The notes below the pieces were generated by a model. That model had not been told where the DNA came from and ran no database searches. It worked only from the letters and a program-made list of their open reading frames with translations. Both the position numbers and the translations under genes were made by a program. A DNA stretch of 36,132 nucleotides from Acidothermaceae bacterium (lineage in GTDB: Bacteria; Actinomycetota; Actinomycetes; Acidothermales; Acidothermaceae), in NCBI GenBank assembly GCA_025925185.1, contig JAICLV010000004.1, forward strand, positions 1 through 36,132. Reading direction: 5' to 3'. Below, in pieces: positions 26,601 to 32,981 of this stretch (the stretch's first letter is position 1; the number at the start of each line of letters is the position of its first letter).

Positions 26601-27201
26601 GTTCACGGACGACAACCCCTGGGGCTCGGCGTCAGAGTTCACGGCGTCAATCGACTGGGGCGACGGCAGCGTCACGTCAGGAGTCGTCAGCCAGACCGCG
26701 ACCGGTGCCTTCGCGGTGAGCGGCACGCACAGCTACGCGGTACTCGGGCCGCAGACCGTGGCGGTGGCGATCTCCGACGACGGTGGCTCACGTGCCGCCG
26801 CCACGACCAACCTGATGGTCTACGGGGTGAGCGCCGGAGGCAGCTTCGTCATTGGGGATGGCAATGCGTCGGTCGGCACCACCGCGCAGTTCTGGGGCGC
26901 GCGGTGGTGGAAGGCGAATGCGACGAGCGGGGGCTCGGCGCCTGCGGACTTCCTCGGGTACGCGCCAGGCGTTCCGCCAGCGGCGTGTGGCGCCACCTGG
27001 ACCAGCTTGCCCGGGGCCAGCTCAGACCCGTCCGCGACGCTGCCCGGCTACGTCGCGGTCGTCGTCACGGACCGTGTCACGCGCGTGGGCTCGGTCCTGT
27101 CCGGCGAGGTGGTGCATGTCGTTGTCGTGAAGACCCAACCGGGATATGCGCCAGGCGCGGGTCATCTCGGCACGGGCGTCGTCGTGGCCACGGTTTGCTG
27201 A
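20692..27201 (+). CDS. Giant secreted lipase-like protein with two HAF-repeat propellers and PKD domains
   Basis: 2169 residues. Sec signal peptide at 1-27 (cleavage after AQA). Residues ~50-360 hold seven HAF-type repeats (GVSDDRTVVG, AISRDGATIAG, AVNKSGDIVG), probably a beta-propeller. Residues ~365-770 are an LCAT/PDAT-like alpha/beta hydrolase: IFIPGVAGSHLVD, Ser514 in VVAHSMGGLVARRY, TIGTPWLGAPK, Asp708 in GDGTVPLQS and His748 in TEHTGL, a complete triad. Beta-sandwich and Ig-like regions follow to ~1220, then seven more HAF repeats (~1225-1555; DVNDSGQVAG, SINDVGQVAG), a cadherin/Big-type domain (~1568-1660), about four PKD-like domains (1663-2043) and a C-terminal domain with FWGARWWKANA and CGATWTS ending VVATVC. 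The latter recurs in other secreted actinobacterial proteins, from memory. AGGAG precedes the ATG. Likely an extracellular or surface lipase or esterase; no LPXTG anchor. It lies between cheW and cheB. Confidence 0.85.
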   Translation: MRRSLNVVLSTALVSTALVWAPGGAQASDPVAAPTGVDYRYVYIDTPGIHGRALGVSDDRTVVGYYLVNAAIEQPFVYQLAGDTSTLPLDDGMRHGGATAISRDGATIAGWEETTTGDCWAVRWVKDPAGSWTVQQLVHHQADDVNQVGCADYPVAVGDDGSVAITTAATIVAAQGSGGLLWTPGGVVTLAGQPRAMGSSGEVVGFLADPRIGARPWREVGGALLPPTGAVAAEADGLARDGTMIVSSDVGNFQRNPDGTYMPLQSLATSGVGAASRVRAISDHNEVVGDSDVAAIGGGAVGDGALPHAVRWNADGTVVDLNDVVSHDEAETLVTATAVNKSGDIVGGAMSDRTSGLEAPMLLIAMPPVIFIPGVAGSHLVDAQGDEQWINCLGFHGDLGLPPDGSTSIYADDVLRYDECGPFNSLRSDDTDAYGPFIDALKRQGGLVEYDEAKTPTRWTTAGCDRSQRANHPNLFLFPYDWRQSNSLSALELEDLMGCVREFYTGPVVVVAHSMGGLVARRYILDHPDDSHHVRDLVTIGTPWLGAPKLIRAEETGDFIPHLMTNSTVKEIVPTMPGPGQLLPSEAYYRLAPTPFNEDGWDINADGNPVQQYTHAQVDALLDTQYPNHAAISASARAFHADTTPEGSQDDWSTDNTGVNYVVMYGVHRQTDTPGPVTAGLREMCTRVSQSIVCTPVPTFRVQLVDGDGTVPLQSSTRQGNGVDLNNHDHETLIPVNGSVYGDNTTEHTGLTRNSFVQQTVLKTDGRVGFTAQSGLTAQVAPLRSALASSAQSVSSTAAPQWNVEITGLAAPTTVTAPDGSDDAIVGGTFRPALAGVSHLSEGDNAELDVIPDSGSYQVTFTAGNAPVQVDVRRGNQDAPSQHTVWQDIAVPAGHIATLTLTQGSPSLEYDSDGDGVVDSTAWQVPAGSYYPSDVTAPDLQVTSIVLNGTRQYVLHANDGESGVDTIWWSVDGHDFRKYDGPIALAAGTPLLAFADDYVGNRSDLQTFDVSAAPTAPFTTMTTLPNVAAGGWSSTPVTVHLHARASDGRTVSNITYEVGDSSHVVSGDTATFQVSEPGGYVMYYATDSAGAQEPPQWVRIGVDATPPAVTIASPAPGSALNVIGDVSGTTVDGGSAASSTEFDIERNADGAYWNGTSWQPGEIWLATAPDWSRDWWNGWWKSTVAMPAGDDLTSGAYTVRARAVDAAGNTGKALSAVTVTTVSVVTGLDTPTGHAGYPTYAFDVNDSGQVAGMVGTSSTTNPPIRWDSDGSAHLLPIDGGYYYNWTTAWSINDVGQVAGRLPNQAAIWQPDGTPVPLPGTTAEAINDKGVAAGSASGRWATWTGGAVKLLPDPPGFSSVIETTGTNVRKVGGINDAGVVVATRWMNEPGWSGQPVAAMAVPDNGTYTASYLFPPADSTTRPQASGALDVNTDGDIVGWGGVIHAPGSPGVTSSPPFLRKADGTVTWFDLGTMGLTCGMATSINDSDVIVGFGGHCGWPYMDLMDHSTDHRAFLIKNGVVEDLTSALPTYSGWQLNEAWGISNTGEITGTGTFNGHTTAFVMSLGALEAIDHAPVAADTAVTTDADTAVGITLQATDADRDQLTWSIETEPQHGSLSAVSGDAVTYTPDSGFNGTDTFVVRANDGSFASNVATVTIAVGAAAASLPPTAAIVAPAYAAEGTVFVVDGSDSLGPDGSGPLTYSWDLNGDGVFGDATTPSATASMSDDGARVVRLRVTGSSGTGETSHTITIVNVAPVVDDLGSSSGSGQQYAADGSFTDPGDDSWTATVDYGDGTGPQPLALSGKKFDLHHRYTASGSYWVTVKVCDDDGGCDERTTRIDVGGGGVVTATGTAIAATEGATFSGAVASFTYTDTSATSGQFDARVDWGDGSEPSSGVVTRLAEGGFAVGGSHTYTEEGGYQVGVTISVAGGSGATATTTATSTATVADAALHAVGSSGLASPNPVSGLTVATFTDDNPWGSASEFTASIDWGDGSVTSGVVSQTATGAFAVSGTHSYAVLGPQTVAVAISDDGGSRAAATTNLMVYGVSAGGSFVIGDGNASVGTTAQFWGARWWKANATSGGSAPADFLGYAPGVPPAACGATWTSLPGASSDPSATLPGYVAVVVTDRVTRVGSVLSGEVVHVVVVKTQPGYAPGAGHLGTGVVVATVC

Positions 27202-27221
27202 CGGATCGTCGTCAGGTGGCC

Positions 27222-27249
27222 CTTAGGCCCAGCCCGTCGCTGCCGATGA
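27222..27249 (+). promoter_or_regulatory. FliA/WhiG-like promoter of cheB
   Basis: CTTA (27222-27225), 16 bases, then GCCGATGA (27242-27249), 54 bases before the cheB start. It matches the cheA and cheY motifs with identical spacing. The -35-like CTTA lies inside a small GC-rich palindrome (CCTTAGG). Confidence 0.55.
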
Positions 27250-27303
27250 GGTAGTGCGGCCATCGACGGCCGCGCCGAGACATTGGCGGCCGCGGAGGTG
27301 TCG

Positions 27304-28455
27304 GTGGGCAGCATCGGGGTTCTCGTCGTCGACGACTCGGTCGTGATCCGGCGGATGGTGGCCTCGGTCCTCGACGACGACCCGGACATCGAGGTCGTCG
27401 GCACCGCCGCGAACGGCCGGATCGCTCTCGACAAGCTGCCGCAACTGCGGCCCGACATCATCATCCTCGACGTCGAGATGCCCGTCATGGACGGCCTGGC
27501 CACACTGCGCGCGCTGCGTCCGACGCACCCGAACCTGCCGGTCGTCATGTTCAGCACGCTGACCGAGCGCGGCGCCGCCGCGACGCTCGACGCGCTCACC
27601 GCGGGCGCCACCGACTACGTCACCAAGCCGTCGCACGTCGGCAGCGTCAACGCCTCCATCGACCGGGTGCGCAGCGAGCTCATCCCGAAGATCAAGGCGC
27701 TCGTCGGCGCCACCCGCGACAAGTCGACGTCGCGCACCCGGCCGGTGCCGCCGACGCACCCCATGCGCCAGGACCGGGTCGACGTCATCGCGGTCGGCTG
27801 CTCGACCGGCGGCCCGGACGCGCTCACCGCGATCGTCGCCGCGCTGCCCGCCGACTTGTCGGTGCCGATCGTGGTCGTCCAGCACATGCCACCGCTGTTC
27901 ACCCGGATGTTCGCCGAACGGCTCGACCGAAGCTGCCCGCTGCTCGTGCGCGAGGCGGCCGACGGCATGACGGTCGATCCTGGCCAGATCCTCGTCGCGC
28001 CCGGAGATCACCACCTGGTCCTGCGCCGCCGCGGGGTCGACGTCGTCGCGCAGCTCACCAAAGAGGCGCCGGAGAACTACTGCCGCCCGTCGGTCGACGT
28101 GCTGTTCCGCTCGGTCGCGTCGGTGTACGGGAACGGCGCGCTGGCCTGCGTCTTGACCGGCATGGGCCGCGACGGGTTGAAAGGCTCCGAGCGCATCCGC
28201 GCCGCCGGCGGGCGCATCGTCGTCCAAGACCAAGCGTCGTCTGTCGTCTGGGGGATGCCCGGCGCGGTCGCGCAAGCGGGCCTCGCGAACGACGTCGTGC
28301 CGCTGGTGAAGGTGGCGGAGACGTTGGTCGCCGCCGTCGGTTCGACCCGCCGCCCTCCCGCGCACCGGCTGCCACCGGCCGCGCCAGCTTCCCCGGCTTC
28401 GGCCGTGCCCGCCTCAGTGGCATCGGGGGCTTCGGTTCTCGGCGGCGCCTGGTGA
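27304..28455 (+). CDS. cheB: Chemotaxis glutamate methylesterase CheB
   Basis: 383 residues. The N-terminal receiver has the acidic pair at 10-11 and phosphoacceptor Asp56 in ILDVEMPVMDG. The C-terminal methylesterase domain has the triad Ser167 (GCSTGGPDAL), His194 (QHMPP) and Asp290 (GMGRDG), matching the spacing of the enterobacterial enzyme. It removes receptor methyl groups, and deamidates glutamines, during adaptation, opposite to CheR. GTG 27304 is chosen because GGAGG lies five bases upstream; GTG 27298 and TTG 27283 are also in frame. The stop overlaps the cheR start by four bases. The C-terminal ~35 residues are an Ala/Pro-rich tail. Confidence 0.95.
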   Translation: MGSIGVLVVDDSVVIRRMVASVLDDDPDIEVVGTAANGRIALDKLPQLRPDIIILDVEMPVMDGLATLRALRPTHPNLPVVMFSTLTERGAAATLDALTAGATDYVTKPSHVGSVNASIDRVRSELIPKIKALVGATRDKSTSRTRPVPPTHPMRQDRVDVIAVGCSTGGPDALTAIVAALPADLSVPIVVVQHMPPLFTRMFAERLDRSCPLLVREAADGMTVDPGQILVAPGDHHLVLRRRGVDVVAQLTKEAPENYCRPSVDVLFRSVASVYGNGALACVLTGMGRDGLKGSERIRAAGGRIVVQDQASSVVWGMPGAVAQAGLANDVVPLVKVAETLVAAVGSTRRPPAHRLPPAAPASPASAVPASVASGASVLGGAW

Positions 28456-29510
28456 CGATCAACCTCAGCGCGTTCACGTTCGTCAGCGACCTGGTGAAGC
28501 AGGACGCCGCCATCGTGATCGGCCCCGGCAAGGAGTACCTCGTCGAGAGCCGGCTGATGCCGATCGCGCGCGCCGAGGGGTTCGGCGACGTGGGCGCGTT
28601 GATCGCGCGCTTGCAGATGAACCCCGACGAGCGGCTGCGCAGGCAGGTCGTCGAGGCGATGACGACGAACGAGACGTCCTTCTTCCGCGACCGCGACCCG
28701 TTCACGCTGCTCAATCAGGTCGTGTTCCCCGAGATGTGCCGCAAGCGCTGTGCGACGCATCGCGTCAACATCTGGTCGGCTGCGTGCTCGAGCGGTCAGG
28801 AGCCCTACAGCATCGCGATGTCGGCGCTCGACCACCCGTTGATCACGTCCGACTGGCAGGTGCAGGTGCTCGCCACCGACATCAGCGAGGACATCCTCCA
28901 GCGCGCCGACAACGGCCGCTACTCCCAACTCGAGGTCAACCGCGGCCTGCCTGCGGCGATGCTCGTCCGCCATTTCGAACGCGCGGAGACCGAGTGGAGG
29001 GTCGTCCCGGCCGTTCGCAGCATGGTGAAGTTCAAGCGGTTGAACCTGAGCGACCCCTTCGATCTACCCATGATGGACGTCGTCTTCTTGCGCAACGTGC
29101 TCATCTATTTCGACCCGTGCACCAAGACCGACGTGCTGCAGCGGGTGCGGCGGGTGCTCAAGCCCGACGGATTCTTGTTCCTCGGCGGCTCGGAGACCAC
29201 GATCGGCCTGGACGACGGGTTCGAACGGGTCGCGATCGGTAACGCGACGGTGTACCGTCCGCGCGGCGCCGACCCGCTGGAGACGCCGTTGCCCGAAAGC
29301 GGCGGAGCCCACGGGCTCGCCGGCGCGGCCGGGCGGGTCAGCTTCCCGCCGCCGCGGTTCGGCACGGTCCCGCCGTCCGCCGCCTCGCCTCTCGGACGCA
29401 CGGCGGCGACTGCTCCCGCCGCTCCCGCCGCTCCCGCCGCTGGAGTGGTCGGCTCCTGGCCGTGGTTGACGCAGGTTCCACTTCCACCCCGGCCCGGGTC
29501 CGCCCGTTAG
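28452..29510 (+). CDS. cheR: Chemotaxis receptor methyltransferase CheR
   Basis: 352 residues, about 70 longer than the typical enzyme. The N-terminal helical domain (1-75) includes EAMTTNETSFFRD, the CheR signature. SAM-binding WSAACSSGQEPYSIAM is at ~110-125, followed by VLATDISEDIL, FDLPMMDVVFLRNVLIYFD and FLFLGGSE. The extra C-terminal part (~275-352) is Gly/Pro/Ala-rich with a nine-base DNA repeat (encoding PAA units), probably disordered. No pentapeptide-binding insertion is obvious. Translated in overlap with cheB (GTGA). It methylates receptor glutamates with SAM. The receptors are not in the window. Confidence 0.95.
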   Translation: MTINLSAFTFVSDLVKQDAAIVIGPGKEYLVESRLMPIARAEGFGDVGALIARLQMNPDERLRRQVVEAMTTNETSFFRDRDPFTLLNQVVFPEMCRKRCATHRVNIWSAACSSGQEPYSIAMSALDHPLITSDWQVQVLATDISEDILQRADNGRYSQLEVNRGLPAAMLVRHFERAETEWRVVPAVRSMVKFKRLNLSDPFDLPMMDVVFLRNVLIYFDPCTKTDVLQRVRRVLKPDGFLFLGGSETTIGLDDGFERVAIGNATVYRPRGADPLETPLPESGGAHGLAGAAGRVSFPPPRFGTVPPSAASPLGRTAATAPAAPAAPAAGVVGSWPWLTQVPLPPRPGSAR

Positions 29511-29513
29511 CCG

Positions 29514-29541
29514 CTCAACTTATTTTCGGTGACGCCGATGA
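29514..29541 (+). promoter_or_regulatory. FliA/WhiG-like promoter of the cheY-cheX-cheY genes
   Basis: CTCA (29514-29517), 16 bases, then GCCGATGA (29534-29541), in a short AT-richer gap after cheR. The cheY ribosome site and start lie 12-29 bases downstream. This is the best match of the three che promoters to the sigma-28 consensus. Confidence 0.65.
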
Positions 29542-29569
29542 ACGTACGTATGAAGAAAGGGGCGGTCCG

Positions 29570-29941
29570 TTGCTGGCCATGGTGATCGACGACTCGAGCG
29601 CCATGCGCTTGATCCTCGGTCGGATCATGCGCGGTCTGGGTTTCGATGTCGTCGAGGCGCCGAACGGCGCCGAAGCGATTGCCCGCCTCCAAAGCGGCGC
29701 GATGCCGGAGATTGCTCTTGTCGACTGGAATATGCCGGTCATGGATGGCTTGGCGTTCGTCAACGCCGTCCGCAAAGAAGAGAAGTGGCGCCAAATCACG
29801 CTGATGATGGTGACCACCGAAAGCGAGCAGTCGCAGATTGTTCGGGCGCTCGCGGCAGGTGCTCATGAATACGTCATCAAGCCCTTCACGCCCGACGCGA
29901 TCGCCGACAAGCTCGCGCTGCTCGGCGTGCTGGCCTACTGA
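29570..29941 (+). CDS. cheY: CheY-type single-domain response regulator (first copy)
   Basis: 123 residues from TTG 29570, with AAAGGGG about eight bases upstream; ATG 29579 is an alternative. Single receiver domain: acidic pair Asp7/Asp8 (VIDDSSAMR), phosphoacceptor Asp52 in LVDWNMPVMDG, Thr in MMVTTESE and Lys in YVIKPF. No output domain, so it should act by binding the flagellar switch or another partner. 13 bases ahead of the cheX-like gene and probably in one operon with it. Confidence 0.93.
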   Translation: MLAMVIDDSSAMRLILGRIMRGLGFDVVEAPNGAEAIARLQSGAMPEIALVDWNMPVMDGLAFVNAVRKEEKWRQITLMMVTTESEQSQIVRALAAGAHEYVIKPFTPDAIADKLALLGVLAY

Positions 29942-29954
29942 AAGGACCTGGCAG

Positions 29955-30410
29955 GTGACGTACATCCCTAGCGCGGACGACCTCGAGGTCATCACCCGCG
30001 AGGTCTGGACGTCGTTCCTCGACGGCGACCCCGACGGTTTGCTGCCCGGCGCCCTTGAACTCGGAACCGAGCGAGTCACCGGGTGCGTGCACCTGTCGGG
30101 CGCGTACACCGGCTCCATCATGTTGCAGTGCTCCGCTCCGGCGGCGCGTGACGCGGCGGCGGCGCTGTTTTCCATGCAGCCGGCCGACGTCACCCAAAAC
30201 GAGGTCGTCGACGCCCTCGGTGAGCTGGCGAACATGGTCGGCGGCAACGTGAAGAGCATGCTGCCCGGTCCATCGGCGCTGTCGCTACCGGCGGTCGTGC
30301 ACGGCCAACTCGCGGTTCCGGGCGCGCAGGTGGTGCGCGAGGTCGCCCTGTCGTGGCGTGGCGAGTCGCTCGTCGTGAGCCTTTGGCAGCAGGCCGCTGC
30401 GGCGGCCTGA
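29955..30410 (+). CDS. CheX/CheC-like CheY-phosphate phosphatase
   Basis: 151 residues from GTG 29955, with AAAGGA eight bases upstream. The helix ELANMVGGNVKSML matches the E-x2-N-M-x-G-N-x-K motif of the CheC/CheX/FliX family, whose members dephosphorylate CheY-P. The surrounding beta-rich region (VTGCVHLSGAYTGSIMLQC, ALSLPAVVHGQL) fits the CheX fold, one motif copy rather than two as in CheC. No CheZ is present, so this is the likely signal-termination enzyme. It lies between two cheY genes, which fits a phosphatase of one or both. Confidence 0.85.
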   Translation: MTYIPSADDLEVITREVWTSFLDGDPDGLLPGALELGTERVTGCVHLSGAYTGSIMLQCSAPAARDAAAALFSMQPADVTQNEVVDALGELANMVGGNVKSMLPGPSALSLPAVVHGQLAVPGAQVVREVALSWRGESLVVSLWQQAAAAA

Positions 30411-30433
30411 GGTCTGCGTGAGGCGGCGCCCTG

Positions 30434-30796
30434 ATGCGCATTTTGGTTGTTGACGACAGCAGGGCGATGCGGATGATCGTCGTCCGCACCTTGCAGCTCG
30501 CCGGTTACGACGAGCACGAGATCGTGCAGGCGTCGAACGGCCGCGAAGCCGTCGAATTGATCTCTCAGGCACCGCCCGGGCTGGTGCTGTGCGACTGGAA
30601 CATGCCGGAGATGAGCGGCCTTGAGCTGCTCACGGGATTGCGTGCCGCCGGCTGGGACGTGCCGTTCGGCTTCGTCACCTCAGAGGCCGCGCCGCAGATG
30701 CGCGAACAGGCATTGGCCGCGGGCGCGATGTTCCTCATCGCGAAACCCTTTACGCCAGAGGACTTTCAAGACGCCCTCGACCCCGTGCTCGCTTAG
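30434..30796 (+). CDS. cheY: CheY-type response regulator (second copy)
   Basis: 120 residues, single receiver domain: Asp7/Asp8 (VVDDSRAMRM), phosphoacceptor Asp54 in LCDWNMPEMSG, Thr in FVTSEAAPQM and Lys in LIAKPF. Clearly diverged from the first copy (YDEHEIVQASNG versus FDVVEAPNG), so it is not a recent duplicate; the two may have different partners. ATG start with GAGG about 11 bases upstream. The stop codon shares bases with the stop of the zinc-ribbon gene on the other strand (TTAG). Confidence 0.93.
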   Translation: MRILVVDDSRAMRMIVVRTLQLAGYDEHEIVQASNGREAVELISQAPPGLVLCDWNMPEMSGLELLTGLRAAGWDVPFGFVTSEAAPQMREQALAAGAMFLIAKPFTPEDFQDALDPVLA

Positions 30797-31239
30797 AGCT
30801 TCTTGGCGACCGCCTCGGAGTCAATCGGGTCGACGTTGAAGTCGGTGAGTCCTTCGATCGAGCCGCATTCAACGCAACGCGCGGCCAGCGCCACCCACGT
30901 CACGTCGTCCGGGCCTTCGGTGTGCAGCCCCGCGGCGACCTCGGCGATCGACTGGCCGCAGCCCGCGCAACTCCACATCCGCGGAAACGTCCAATGCTCG
31001 GCGGAGTCGAGGACGTCGCTGGTGTGCCCGCAGCTTAAGCAGCGCCGGCGCGCGATCGACTCGCTGGCGTCGGCCTCGACGTAGAACCAGGTGGCCGGCT
31101 CGTCGGCGTGCCGCTCGCTCGGGCAAGTCGTCAAGACGGTGCGCGAGATCGTCGGGCAGTCCTCGAGTTGCCGCAACCACGCTTGGAGGTCTTCAGCCGA
31201 TTCGCCGATGCGTCGTCCGGCCACCGTGCGCAGTGCCAT
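30793..31239 (-). CDS. Zinc-ribbon protein, conserved hypothetical
   Basis: 148 residues with three CxxC pairs: RRCLSCGHTSD, WSCAGCGQS and ARCVECGSIEG, enough for one or more structural zinc sites. The N-terminal half (ALRTVAGRRIGESAEDL, WFYVEADASE) is soluble. It resembles conserved actinobacterial hypothetical proteins, from memory; function unknown. ATG start with a strong GAGGAGG. It follows the DEAD-box helicase on the same strand after 63 bases, so they may be co-transcribed. Confidence 0.75.
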   Translation of the reverse strand: MALRTVAGRRIGESAEDLQAWLRQLEDCPTISRTVLTTCPSERHADEPATWFYVEADASESIARRRCLSCGHTSDVLDSAEHWTFPRMWSCAGCGQSIAEVAAGLHTEGPDDVTWVALAARCVECGSIEGLTDFNVDPIDSEAVAKKL

Positions 31240-31302
31240 TGGTCCTCCTCGCGTGGGTTGCGACTTAATCGTCGGATCGCGAGGCGGGGCGCTTGAACTT
31301 CT

Positions 31303-32865
31303 TTACTCGGACGACGCGGTGCTTTGCGGCGCGCTGCCGCGACCACGGCCCCCGCGCGAACGACGCCGCTTTCGCGGCGCCTCAGCGGCTTGCTGGTCGC
31401 TCCGCACTGCGGGAGCCACCTCGGACCCCGTGGCCACCCCCTTGGTCGCGCCGCGGGTGCGGCTGCGCTCACGGGGGGCGCGGGTGCGCTCGCCCGACTT
31501 CGCCTCCGACTTCGCCCCTGACTTGGCCCCTGACTTGGCCCCTGACTTGGCCCCTGACTTGGCCTTCGACCTCGCGCCCGGCTCCTTGCCTGCGGTCGCC
31601 TTGCGCGGACGTCGGTTGCGGTCGCCACCACCCAGGTCCTCGAGCTTCTCGGCGCGCAGGCCGACCCGGGTGCGCGCCTCGACGGGCAACACGCCGGTGG
31701 CCGTGCGCGGGATCGACAGTTCGTCGTACAAGGCGTCGGACGTCGAGTAGGTCTCGGGCGGGTCGGGGAACGGCAGGTCGAGGATCTGGTTGATCCCTTT
31801 CCAGCGGGTGAGGTCGTCCCAGTCGACGAGCGTCACGGCGACGCCGCTGGCACCCGCCCGGCCGGTGCGGCCGATGCGATGAAGGTAGGTCTTCTCATCG
31901 TCCGGGCAGGAGTAGTTGACGACGTGCGTGACGCCCTCGACGTCGATGCCGCGGGCGGCGACGTCTGTCGCGACGAGGACGCCGATCTTGCCGGCGCGGA
32001 AGGCGCGCAGGGCCTGCTCGCGCTGGCCCTGCCCGAGGTCGCCGTGCACCGCCGCGACGGCGAACCCGCGCTCGGCGAGGTCGGCCGCGAGCCGGTCGCA
32101 CTGCCGCTTGGTCTGGCAGAACACCATCGACAGGCCGCGGCCCTCGGCCTGCAGGATGCGCGCGAGCATCTCCGGCTTGTCCATGGAGTGCGCGCGGAAG
32201 ACGTGCTGCGCGGTCTCGGGAACTGTGCGGCCCTCGTCGGGCTCCTCGGCGCGGATCCGGACCGGCTGGTTCAGGTAGCGGCGCGACAGCGAGATGACCT
32301 CGCCGGGCATCGTCGCGGAGAACAGCATCGTCTGCCTGGTCGACGGCGTGAGCGCGAGGATGCGCTCGACGTCGGGCAAGAACCCGAGGTCGAGCATCTC
32401 GTCGGCCTCGTCGAGCACCAGCACCTCGATCGCCGACAGGTCGAGGTGACCTTGGCGGGCGAGGTCGAGCAGCCGACCGGGCGTGCCCGCGACGACGTCG
32501 ATGCCGGCCTTCAACGACTGCACCTGCGGCTCGTAGGAGCGGCCGCCGTACACGGCCATCACGCGGGCGCCAAGACCCTTGCCGGCGACCTCGATGTCGG
32601 CCGCGACCTGCAGGGCGAGCTCGCGGGTCGGGACGACGATGAGCGCGTGGGGACGGTGATCATCGACGAACTCGATGCGCTGCAAGAGCGGGGCGCCGAA
32701 CGCGAGGGTCTTGCCGGTGCCGGTGCGGGCCTGGCCGATGAGATCTGTGCCGGTGAGCGCGAGCGGGATCGCGAGTGCCTGCACCGGAAATGGGCTTGTG
32801 ATGCCGACGGCGGCGAGCGCCTCGGCGGTCTCGGGCGCTATGCCGAGCTCAGCGAAGGTGGTCAG
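31303..32865 (-). CDS. DEAD-box RNA helicase, probable CTG start
   Basis: ATP-dependent RNA helicase of 520 residues if begun at CTG 32865, preceded nine bases upstream by GAGAGG. That start gives TTFAELGIAPETAEAL and SPFPVQ, the family's N-terminal Q-motif. The first conventional start, GTG 32784, would cut off most of it. Core motifs: GQARTGTGKT (I), PTRELA (Ia), LDEADEML (II), SAT (III), ATDVAARGIDV (V) and HRIGRTGRAG (VI). The C-terminal ~100 residues are Lys/Ala/Arg-rich, with AKSG repeats from a 12-base tandem repeat, probably an RNA-binding tail. Divergent from the ferritin-like gene, as in mycobacteria (rhlE/Rv3210c, from memory). Role likely in RNA folding, ribosome assembly or cold response. 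Confidence 0.9.
   Translation of the reverse strand: MTTFAELGIAPETAEALAAVGITSPFPVQALAIPLALTGTDLIGQARTGTGKTLAFGAPLLQRIEFVDDHRPHALIVVPTRELALQVAADIEVAGKGLGARVMAVYGGRSYEPQVQSLKAGIDVVAGTPGRLLDLARQGHLDLSAIEVLVLDEADEMLDLGFLPDVERILALTPSTRQTMLFSATMPGEVISLSRRYLNQPVRIRAEEPDEGRTVPETAQHVFRAHSMDKPEMLARILQAEGRGLSMVFCQTKRQCDRLAADLAERGFAVAAVHGDLGQGQREQALRAFRAGKIGVLVATDVAARGIDVEGVTHVVNYSCPDDEKTYLHRIGRTGRAGASGVAVTLVDWDDLTRWKGINQILDLPFPDPPETYSTSDALYDELSIPRTATGVLPVEARTRVGLRAEKLEDLGGGDRNRRPRKATAGKEPGARSKAKSGAKSGAKSGAKSGAKSEAKSGERTRAPRERSRTRGATKGVATGSEVAPAVRSDQQAAEAPRKRRRSRGGRGRGSAPQSTASSE
31508..31567. repeat. 12-base tandem repeat in helicase tail
   Basis: Five 12-base units from 31508, the middle three identical. 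In frame with the helicase they encode AKSG repeats. Coding expansion, not a CRISPR. Confidence 0.9.
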
Positions 32866-32934
32866 AGTGAAATACCTCTCGGGAAAATAGTTGAAGCCAG
32901 TCTAGCGGTCGACGCTTAATCGCCCGGTGGACGC

Positions 32935-32973
32935 GCGGGCCACTACGCCTGCGGGCGGGCGGGCCACTACGCT
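32935..32973 (+). promoter_or_regulatory. Direct repeat carrying the -10-like box of the ferritin-like gene
   Basis: GCGGGCCACTACGC occurs at 32935-32948 and 32959-32972, 24 bases apart. The second copy contains TACGCT (32968-32973), eight bases before GTG 32982, which fits a leaderless start. The first copy has TACGCC and may be a duplicated, weaker box. Confidence 0.45.
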
Positions 32974-32981
32974 GCGGATTC

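Noticed and set aside
31508..31567. Regular 12-base repeats considered as a CRISPR array
   Set aside because: No spacers; units are contiguous and in frame with the helicase tail.
32734..32741. GCCGATGA on the plus strand inside the helicase gene
   Set aside because: Lacks the upstream CTCA box at 16 bases and no plus-strand gene follows closely.
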